From Bactrocera neohumeralis (lineage: Eukaryota; Arthropoda; Insecta; Diptera; Tephritidae), in NCBI RefSeq assembly GCF_024586455.1, contig NC_065923.1, forward strand, positions 40,410,370-40,474,369: a stretch of 64,000 nucleotides of DNA. Direction: 5' to 3'. The stretch's first letter is position 1; each line of letters starts with the position of its first letter. Position numbers and translations under genes: made by a program. Below, piece after piece: positions 56,075-64,000 of the stretch. The notes beneath the pieces are model-generated. The model was given only the letters and a program-made list of their open reading frames with translations, was not told where the DNA came from and made no database searches.

Positions 56075-56078
56075 TTAA

Positions 56079-56240
56079 GGCAAGGCGTTCAATCTCCCTA
56101 AAAATTGTTTAGATCGGACCACTATAGCATATGGCAGCCATACAAGCCGACGGATCAAAATTAAACTCTTGTATGGCGTCTTTTGTATTTGTGAAGGGTA
56201 TTATATGTAGTTTCAGTGCAACGGAAATTAACGTTTGTTT
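56079..56240. repeat. Rep1 copy, second part
   Basis: GATCGGACCACTATAGCATA, GCAGCCATACAAGCCGACG and CTCTTGTATGGCG continue the Rep1 order broken at 55,317. Confidence 0.75.
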
Positions 56241-57160
56241 ATCACCAGTATGACATTCAAAATGCCAAATTTGCAAATTTGATAGAAAAGGTATGAAAAT
56301 AGCTCGCTTAGTAACCGTTTGAACACGTGGTAACGGCGATGATTTAATTTTAATATTAAACGTAATTTAAATTATCTTTGTTTTGATTAATGCGTCTAAC
56401 TCTAATGGGGAAGATGATTACACAATTTTTTTTTCAATCCTTAGGGTTCAATACGTTTTGAACTTCTCATTGATTAAGGAGACTTTCTCTCCTTACTACA
56501 TGCTTTTTAACCTTCGTACTTCACATTAGACATAGGCAATGCTTAAGCACTTGTTTAGGTTAGGTTAAGTAAACATTTATGCAATGCCAAGTTTCCCACA
56601 ATTTCGCCATAACATATTATTATTTGTTCGAAAACTATAAATAAACCTGTTAGAGGTGCTTACAAAAAAAGCATTATTAAATTCTATTTGTTTATAGTTA
56701 TACTAGTCGTGCTGTTTTTTGTTTACATACATATTTATACTTGTTTGACGTTTAACTATCAACTGCCAGTTGATGTGAAAATCGTGTAATAGAATTCTAC
56801 GTTCGAAATGTTTAGAGCTAAATATATAGGAATATAGCGCGATAGTATGTAATGTAATTTAATGCTAGGAAAGTTTTTCATACGCAAATGTCTAATTATA
56901 ATTTATGAGAAATGTATTAAAATAAATCAGCTGCAATTAGTATATATTTACAGTACTGTTACATATACAAATGTAAATATTTGCATGAGAGTCTAGTAAA
57001 CTGACAGTCTATATCCATATATATATGCAAACGAAGTGATATATTTATACTAATGTCTTAATTATTTTATTGAATCACTATTTATTTATACATTTCATAA
57101 ATCAACCTTGATTTTATAGTTTTGTGCTGATATTTTCATTTTTATAGATGACAAAGTGTA
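56241..57160. other. No gene recognised
   Basis: Very AT-rich; no open frame of note and no structured element detected. Confidence 0.4.
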
Positions 57161-57164
57161 AACC

Positions 57165-57868
57165 GTCCATTTCGAGGTTCCCTACTATTTTAAAGAAAAA
57201 AGCACAGAAAATTTAAATTTATTATGATTCGAAAGAACATTTTTTGGCACTTACTTTTTGAAGATTATCTCTTTCAAATATTGGCCGCGGCTACGTCTCA
57301 GATGGTCCATCCGTTGAGTCCAATTTCCGATGACTCGTTCGAGCACTTCGACTGGTCACTGGCGAATGACAGGCGTGATGCTTTGTTGCAAAGTCTGAAT
57401 CGAAGCGGTATCGTCCGCATAGACTTTAGTCTTTACATATCTCCACAGGAAAAAGAATAATGATGTGATATCACACGCTCTCGGTGGCTAATCGACCGGC
57501 TCAAAACGTGAAATAATCTTCTCACCGAAGTGTAATGTGTGGGGAGTGGTACTGTCTTGTTGAAACCAAGCGTCGCCGAGCTCACGAGCTTCAATTTCAG
57601 GCATCAAATAATCAGTTCTCATGGCGCGATAACGGTCGTCATTGCCGGTTACGTACTCACAGGCATCATTTTTGAAGAAATATAGACCGATGATTCCAAC
57701 GGCCCAAAAACTACACCTAACCGTTTTTTTTTTCTAGATGAAATGCAGCTCTTGAATCTCTTCAGGGTCCTCTTCGTCCCAAATCCTGAAATGGGCCTCA
57801 CCGCTGAACAAAATTTGGCTCGAAAACGTCGGATCTTCTTTGATCTTTTCAAGAGCCCATAGAGCCTC
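57165..57868 (-). mobile_element. DD41D transposase remnant
   Basis: The 3' end block (TCCATTTCGAGGTTCCCTAC, ATTCGAAAGAACATTTTTTG) and the codon-level remains of HFRIWDEEDPEEIQEL (about 57,796), a VFGPLESSVYISSK stretch and an RLFHVLSRSISHRE-type third-Asp region identify the family, in many frames. No intact catalytic spacing remains. Confidence 0.72.
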
Positions 57869-58250
57869 TCAGTTTTTGAGATAACGCGCTGATGTTTCGC
57901 ACACAAACTTTTTCCCCTCAAGAAGCTACACATTTGTCGAAACCGCTGATATCGGACCACTATAGCATATTATGATCGTTCAGAAATCCAGTCCTTGTAT
58001 TGAAAACTCTATGATTTGACAAGATATCTTCAGAAAGTTTTGCAAGGATTATTTTCCAAAGCCACACTACACTCTCTGCACAGATTGTTCAGATTCGAGC
58101 AGCATAGAATATGGCTGTCATTCAAACTGATTCAGCAATCATCTTTTCACATACTTGTATCCTATAAAAAATGCATCTGTATTATAGCTTCAGTGCCACG
58201 CAAGTTAACATTTTTTCTTATTTTTAATCATATAAGTGCAGAGTCGTAAG
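57869..58250. repeat. Rep1 copy
   Basis: TCTCAGTTTTTGAGATAACG, CGCTGATATCGGACCACTAT, GTCCTTGTATTGAAAACTCT, CAAGATATCTTCAGAAAGTT, GTTCAGATTCGAGCAGCATA and ATGGCTGTCATTCAAACTGA follow in the family order. A candidate LTR abuts its right end. Confidence 0.65.
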
Positions 58251-58259
58251 CACCAGTGG

Positions 58260-58829
58260 TATGTCACAATATTAGCCCGATGAGACCGCACACTCTACCT
58301 ACCAGAACGCGACTACATACTCTCGGAACGCACCTTTCACTTGCCGTCTTCCTGTTTGCTGCCGAAGAAAGCAAATCCTCTTAATAAAATTACTTTTCAT
58401 CGGTTATCATTTATCCGTTCTGCTTACGTTAGCCCCAACCTATATGTCATTATCAATTTCTCTTTCTCTTTTATTGAGAAATTTGTATCCGTATTAATAC
58501 ATTTTACCGCGCACGCATCTACATAACTGGAAATTATTAACTTGTTTGCACCATAAACACTTCGCCTGACATCTCCCTCACCACTTTGAATTGTAATGTG
58601 TAATCCATTCATTGCTTCGCTTTCCAATCACGCCCCTGAACCAACTTACATACGCGCTACGTATTTCCTTCCTCTTCCGCTAGTTAGCTATGAACCGACT
58701 GCGTCAACAAGCCAAACGACCGACCAGCACAAAGCTCACACCCGAACACCGCGTATCATCCAGCCCTACTTCCCGAACAGCAACAATAGCCGATTCAATA
58801 AAGTGTGTTTTGTTAATAGTATTAGACCC
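58260..58829. mobile_element. Candidate solo LTR (about 570 bp)
   Basis: The C/T-rich, GC-balanced block differs sharply from its surroundings. It starts TATGTCACAATATTAGCC, ends near TGTTAATAGTATTAGACCC and has AATAAA (58,799) near its 3' end. CCAGTGG borders it on both sides (58,253-58,259; 58,828-58,834). This is consistent with a solitary LTR carrying a poly-A signal and a short target duplication, but standard TG...CA ends are not clear-cut and no internal retrovirus-like region is present. Confidence 0.4.
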
Positions 58830-58959
58830 AGTGGGAAATTATAGAGTAGAGTATAGAGTGTTTCAAATGAGCTTGTTTTTTAACAAAGTTTATTAGTTTC
58901 CGTTGCAATCTGTCTATTTGGAATATCTTGTGTGTATAATTTTGTGTTATTTCAAAGAC

Positions 58960-59178
58960 GAGATTTTACGATTTTTACGATTTTTTTAATAAATTTCAGC
59001 TTTTAGTGATTTTGAAAGATTCTTCTATAGAACATGTAATTATATTTTTCACATGATCGGATCATTTGTCTTTTTCGAGAAAAAATAGTTCAAAGATAAA
59101 CTCAGATCCTGAGCGGCTACACTTTAGAAAGCTGTAATTCAAAAACTTTTTAAGATATGGAAGGTATATTCTCTAAGA
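58960..59178. repeat. Relic of the TTAA-element superfamily
   Basis: CATGATCGGATCATTTGTC, TTTTCGAGAAAAAATAGTTC and AAAACTTTTTAAGATATGGA recall the AATCGGT, GAGAAAAACG and AAGATATGC boxes of intact copies. No ends. Confidence 0.35.
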
Positions 59179-59181
59179 ATA

Positions 59182-59875
59182 TTAACCTCGAATAATATTG
59201 AATTGTTTTCGCTGTATGGCGCCAATTGTAGATGCCAAGTGCAGCCAGGTCCTTCTCCACCAGGTCTTTCCAACGGAGTGGACTCTTCCAGTTCCCCTGC
59301 TTCCCCCGCCGGATACCTCGTCGAATATTCTCAGAGCTGGGGTGTTTTCATCCATTCGGATGACATGCCTTTGGCAGCGTAGTCGCTGTCTCTTAATTCG
59401 CTGAACTTTTTCAATGACATGGTATATCTCGTATAGTTCATTGTTCCATCGAATCCCGGTATTCGCCTTTGCCAATACACAAAGGACCATAAATCTTCGA
59501 CAGACGCTTCTCTCGAAAACTCGTAACGCCGACTCATCAGATATTGTCATCGTCCATGCCTCTGCACCATATAGCAGGACGGGCATGATGAGTGACTTTG
59601 TTCGTCGAGAGAGAACTTTGCCTTTCAATTGCCTACTCAGTCGGAAGAAGCAGCTGATGGCAAGAGTTATTGTTGTTGGTGTTAATGCTGGTTCCAAGAT
59701 AGACGAAATTATCTACAACTTCGAAGTTATGACAGTCAACAGTGACGTGGGAGCCAAGTCGCGAGTGCGACGACTGTTTGTTTGATGACAGAAGATATTT
59801 CTTCCTGCCCTTCCTCCTATATATCATAACCACATCGAATTGGTGCATTTTCCCTTGCATTTCTGCAACCACTTC
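59182..59875 (-). mobile_element. RTE-like non-LTR retrotransposon, thumb and C terminus
   Basis: Two overlapping minus frames give HSRLGSHVTVDCHNFEVVDN with FVYLGTSINTNN (59,770-59,680), then CFFRLSRQLKGKVLSRRTKS, LIMPVLLYGAEAWTMTISDE, SALRVFERSVCRRF, RIKRQRLRCQRHVIRMDE and GSRGTGRVHSVGKTWW...WLHLA (59,650-59,185). This is the post-catalytic half of the RTE-like reverse transcriptase (171-codon frame, the most intact copy of this region). YADD is missing. It ends at the same 3' boundary type as the 45,440 and 51,076 copies. Confidence 0.85.
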
Positions 59876-61250
59876 AATTTCCTGCTGGGCATCCGCATGC
59901 GTTGCTTTACGTTGCTAACTTCCCTGCGGACATAACTCGCAACTTTATTATGTACATACATCGACTGCTGTGTTGCTTTGCTCCTAATTGAATTTTAAAC
60001 TTGTGGCAGCGTTTAGTCCACTTATGGCTTAAATATGTGATTTTTATTGTTTAAACTGTGCGTATACATACCCAGTTGCGCACCTAATGGTTTTGTTGCT
60101 GTTTGTTATTTGCAATGCAAAAGCAAGGAAAGAAAATATAACATCATTTTTTTTGTGATATGCCAAACCAGTGAAAAGCAACAGTATAATTTCGCTCCAC
60201 CAAAGTAATGTACAGTTGCTAACAAAAGTGTGTGTACAAGTAGAAATCAGTATTACATTATTTAATTTGTTTTGTAATATTGTAGCCACAAAAACCACCC
60301 CATAATCTGCGACATTAACTGTGGAACTGAGTTTTGGTTATAAAATGGTCATATATTGGTTATTATATCTGACAATGATTTTCGATTTTTTTTTTGATGA
60401 TACTACGTAGTTTTGCATTCTAGTTGACTATAGTATATATAGGATATCAACTAGAACTTGACCCTCTGGGAAATATATTTTTAGGTGGAACTAAACCATT
60501 TTTTTTTTACTTTTTCAAAATATTTCCATAATTTTATATTTTTATAAAATGTAATGTATGGTAAAATTTTTAAATAAATATAAAATTATGAAAATATTTT
60601 TTCGAAAAGTCTTAAACCTTCAATGCCAGTTTTCTATTACCTCCTTCTGCCTTTCTGCTGACTTACGAACAATTTCCTTGTAGTCCAGTCATTTAAGCTT
60701 AAATTAGGTAAGAATCTCGGAATTCGGAATTTATATGTCTGTAAATACTTGTATATTGACACCATAAAGTTGTCCCAAAACCTACATATGGTAGGGTATA
60801 CTATAAATGGGTATATCGAATTCCGAGGTGAACTTACTATAATGAATGGACTATTTGTGGAATGTATATTTTAGCAGGCTACTTTATGTTCCACAGTTAT
60901 TTGTTACTGTACGCAACACGCATTCGTTCACGTTGCATTTTCGTTTAAGTACGTGTCCGACATCCATCCACCACGGAAACTGTATTAACTAAAGCTTCTG
61001 GATTTAGCTTGCAAATTCACTTCCGTTCAAAAAAAGTATAAAAACCTTACAAGATTTTTCTTAAAGTGTTTCTGTGCAGCATATACCTTGCAGATATTAC
61101 AATTTCATAGTAACGGTATATAAGAATAATCTTTGCCGTGCGTAGCTTGAATTTTTAGTTGAAAAAATAGCACAATCTGAAAAAGTGTTCACAAAACGAT
61201 ACAAAAATGTATAAAAATTATTAAAAAATAGCATTAGATTGCACATTTCG
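59876..61250. other. No gene recognised
   Basis: AT-rich DNA. TACAGTTGCTAACAAAAGTG at about 60,210 resembles a Tc1-type terminal repeat, but no mate was found. The 60,044-60,298 minus frame has no domain. Confidence 0.35.
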
Positions 61251-62245
61251 TTAGTATTTTGTATTATATCCACCATTTTTAACCTACCTCCCACACATTT
61301 TCACATTTCTCTGCATGTTGTCCACAAGTTTTGGACATCGTTCCTTTGAAATGGAAGATCAACCCTTCCAAAACTCCAGCCCATAAATCATTAAAAATTT
61401 TGAGTTTTTTGCTTACTATTTTGGTCTTGACATCATTCCATAAATTTTCTATTTAATTCAGATCCGGGCTTTGCGCAGGCCAAACCAATATTCAAACTTT
61501 TTCATTGTCGTGCCAATGATTTACCACCTTTGCGGTGTGCTTCGAATATTTGTCTGCACAATTGTTATGCACAATTGCCCAGTTTTACCCCTTATTAGAC
61601 CAATTGGCCCGACGCCATGCCATGAGAACCCGCGCCAGACCATGTTACTTCCACCGCCGTGCTTAATAGTTTTTGTTTTTGGTACGGTTTTGGGTTAAGA
61701 ACTTGACCTTGTAGACGACGTATACATGTTTTTCCATCTAGACCCATCCAATTTATCTTGGTTTCGTCGCTCCAAAGCACCGGTCTCTAAAATTGTGCTG
61801 AAAATGAGAGTCGTGTTTTGATGTGAGTTGTGATTTTAACAGGAGTGATTTCTTCCTGTCAATTCGTGGGAAAAGTTGGGGTTCGTTGAGCCGTCTTTCT
61901 ATAAGCTTTCTGGACACGTCCATACCGTATTCGTCATTAACTTCGATCATATTTTCTCTGACTGACTTAAAAGGTTCGGCTTTGCTCTTCCGTACTATGG
62001 TTTTGTCAATACTAATATCGGTTTTACGTGATCTCGGTTTTCTTGGTATCTTTTTGTTGACACAAGATGGGTCTCTTTTTGTTGCATAGAGAGCATTATT
62101 TCAGCAAATTCATCAAGAGTTTTTCCTTTTTTGCTCATAACGCACATAAGCGCTCTCTTTTCCAGCGTGCAATGTTTTCCCCTCCCCCTAAAGTGATCGA
62201 TTAAGGTGAAGCAACTAACTGTAGGCTGCATACGCACCACAATCA
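61251..62245 (-). mobile_element. Tc1-like (DD34E) transposase pseudogene, nearly full-length
   Basis: Minus-strand order: MSKKGKTLDEFAEIMLSMQQ (N-terminal region, about 62,140), KRYQENRDHVKPILVLTK, EYGMDVSRKLIERRLNEPQL (second helix-turn-helix), KHDSHFQHNFRDRCFGATK, VLWSDETKINW (first Asp, codon 61,766-61,768), an ADKYSKHTAKVVNHWHDNEK segment (second Asp, codon 61,552-61,554) and WPAQSPDLN.IENLW, where the Glu is exactly 34 positions on. All three catalytic residues survive, but at least two stops (codons within the 34-residue spacer) and several shifts inactivate it. Confidence 0.83.
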
Positions 62246-62347
62246 TTCTTTTGCAAATATTATAGATTACATTCTTGCGACTACATTTGCCAACTTACCG
62301 TCTATTTTTAAACATTTCGTAATAATTTTTTTTTTCTTTTCTTCCAG

Positions 62348-62436
62348 GTAAATATCGACATTTCTTGGCAAATACTACACAATAAGGTGGTTATTTAACG
62401 GGAATTAATTACAATGGGACACTCATCGTCGCCTTG
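62348..62436 (+). other. Candidate short first coding exon or recursive splice site
   Basis: TTTTTTTTTTCTTTTCTTCC then AG (62,346-62,347) is an excellent acceptor, followed at once by GTAAAT (donor-like). 89 nt downstream lies G|GTAAGC (62,437). The enclosed segment has ATG at 62,414 in a good fly context (ACAATGG) encoding MGHSSSP and two bases of the next codon (phase 2). MGxxxS is an N-myristoylation-type start. It could be an alternative first coding exon, a non-coding exon or a zero-length recursive site. I do not recognise the gene, and no transcript evidence is available. Confidence 0.4.
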
Positions 62437-62449
62437 GTAAGCAGGAAAT

Positions 62450-63600
62450 TTGCACCAATTACGCATTTACGTAGGAATAACAATCATACCATAATATACT
62501 TACATACGTTATATGCTTAAGTGCATAATGAATGTACATATATACATACTTATATATTATGCACAAATATATAATATTTGTAGCGCCATCGACATGTTTT
62601 CTTAACTGCTTTTAGTCATAGCGACGTCCTGTTGCTGCGATAAAATTGAAAGGTTATGTTACGCGAGTGAAAACATGAATGATGGCGACCTTGCCATGGT
62701 AAGGCGAATTGCTTGTCATTGAACGGGTATTGTCCACCATTCGCAACCTTCGCTGCTTCGCTCTCTTAGAAAGTGTTGTGGTGGCTTTCTGGAAGTTGCT
62801 GTGCGAAATGTCGCAATCAATTTGCCTTTTACTTTCTTGCACGCTTAGCTCGCTGCTTTTCGCCAGCAACAATTTTAATCAATATTCACTATGGCTGCGC
62901 TTTTATCGTCCTTCCTCCAAGTCTGTATATATGTATATGCATGTGTGAGTGCAAGAGTATATGGAATCGGCTTTTGAAAAGTCTAATGCGATTCTAATGG
63001 ACTAAAGCTGATATAAAAATATAATATATACATATCTACGTGCATTTAAAAATAAATTATGTGTTTTCAGCAACTCTCTTTCAATGTTACCATTAACCTA
63101 TTTTATAAATTATCGTCAATGGTGGAGGTGCTTACTGGTCTCAGTTGCTTTTTGATCCAAAATAGAATGTTAATTCTATTGATTGCATACATACACATGT
63201 TGCATGCAGCTACCTTCATAGTATAGCTTTTGCTAGGTATATCTGCGTTTGAGTTTTTCGCAAACATCGATCGTGCATTAAAAATAGCAAATGTGAATTA
63301 TGCCATACGCTATGTCATTAGCGAACTGATGGTTTGCATGGCCCTACCCGATAGTAATAACAAATACCAAATACCTGTTGGTCAGTGTGCGTGTCTCTAA
63401 TGAAATTTCACTTTCTTTCACATTTACTTTTTCATTTTCATTTCTATCTAATATCGTTGCTTAAAATTAAAATTATGTATTTCTGTAATTTTTTGAAATG
63501 AAAACGTTTTGATTGAATTTTTTACGCGATTGTCTTGAAATATGTTTCGTAATTACAGCGAACCTATAAAATACATGTGTATAGCATATAAATAGAAAAA
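62450..63600. other. No gene recognised
   Basis: AT-rich DNA with (acat) patches at about 62,500-62,560. Overlapping frames on both strands at 62,650-63,000 show no domain. ATGTGTTTTCAG/CAACTC at about 63,060-63,075 is an isolated acceptor-like string. Confidence 0.35.
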
Positions 63601-63604
63601 TAAA

Positions 63605-64000
63605 TGAGGATTGCACCAAAGGTCTATTGTGCCCTCTCCTAAGTCAAAACGACTCACTTAGCCCCAGCATATTGATAAATTCCAATATTGCTACGTGCTA
63701 TTGAGGTGATGTGATCCCCATTCGGAAACCTGGATCCAAGGGACTTTTTCCTGTGTCTACAGACAGCTCTGCAGTCAATTAGTAGGTGTTCTGGAGTTTT
63801 AGGCTCCATGCCGCAGAACCGGCAATTTGCACAAGAAACTAGGCCCATATTATCTTCTTGAGCTTGCATTGGTCAGTGTAGAAAGCGACAAGTAGCCGGA
63901 GTTTGTCCCTTGGGAAGTTGATTACATATTTAAACCTGCTAAGGTTGTAACCTTCCATTAGTAAGTTGACATGGCGCATGCCTTGGAGTTGTTGTCAATA
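63605..64000 (-). mobile_element. Non-LTR retrotransposon C-terminal tail, running off the window
   Basis: The minus strand from 64,000 encodes LMEGYNLSRFKYVINFPRDK, LRLLVAFYTDQCKLK, then (frame 63,869-63,654) NMGLVSCANCRFCGMEPKTP with EHLLIDCRAVCRHR. This is the C-terminal C..C...H...C knuckle after the RNase H domain. The 3' end at about 63,610 (ATTGTGCCCTCTCCTAA, plus strand) is the same as at 1,593, so the window is bracketed by two members of one family. The remainder continues beyond the window. Confidence 0.83.

Noticed and set aside
1..64000. CRISPR array, bacterial operon or prophage
   Set aside because: Composition, eukaryotic transposons, splice-like signals and microsatellites show animal nuclear DNA; no regularly spaced repeats are present.

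Overview
This is eukaryotic, AT-rich, repeat-laden DNA with no complete host protein-coding gene that I can recognise. The transposon repertoire (mariner, Tc1, DD41D 'rosa'-type, LOA, R1 and RTE-like elements), the many (acat)n/(tatg)n and (ca)n tracts and the TTG/CAA-rich unique sequence all point to a higher dipteran. A tephritid fruit fly is my best guess, because the DD41D rosa group was first described from Ceratitis; this is inference, not proof. The window reads as the inside of a very long intron or an intergenic region that has been a sink for transposons.

Layout. 1.6-10.2 kb: broken non-LTR retrotransposons, a DD41D fragment, two TTAA-flanked inverted-repeat elements, a chimeric mariner and an RTE-like endonuclease fragment. 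12.0-13.9 kb: a DD41D element split by a Tc1-like element. 15-17.3 kb: mariner debris, a PIF/Harbinger-type MITE and TTAA-element relics. 17.7-18.8 kb: a GC-richer unique island. 20.4-25.9 kb: mariner copies and an R1-clade 3' half. 27-32.4 kb: a second Harbinger MITE, two DD41D copies and a mariner remnant. 34.5-40.1 kb: a 941-bp mariner derivative with intact ends, a pogo-like MITE and two more mariners. 40.2-46.9 kb: DD41D remnants including a foldback derivative, an RNase H-bearing LINE, and RTE-like and LOA 3' halves. 49.0-50.4 kb: a giant inverted repeat. 51-59.9 kb: RTE-like remnants, TTAA elements (one nested inside another repeat), Tc1, DD41D and a possible solo LTR. 61.2-64 kb: a Tc1 relic, a candidate exon and another LINE 3' end.

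How the parts relate. Every transposase or reverse transcriptase seen carries frameshifts, stops, deletions or lost catalytic residues, so no autonomous element is visible. About 27 of 33 oriented transposon fragments lie on the minus strand. Two possible splice acceptor/donor modules (26.13 kb and 62.35 kb) lie on the plus strand, so a plus-strand host gene spanning the window would make most insertions antisense to it. The most notable structures are the ~0.5-kb-armed hairpin at 49.0-50.4 kb, a family of TTAA-flanked ~700-bp elements with diverged ends but shared internal boxes, two equal-length 252-bp Harbinger-type MITEs with CWG target duplications, and the two splice modules (zero-length 'recursive' sites or micro-exons).
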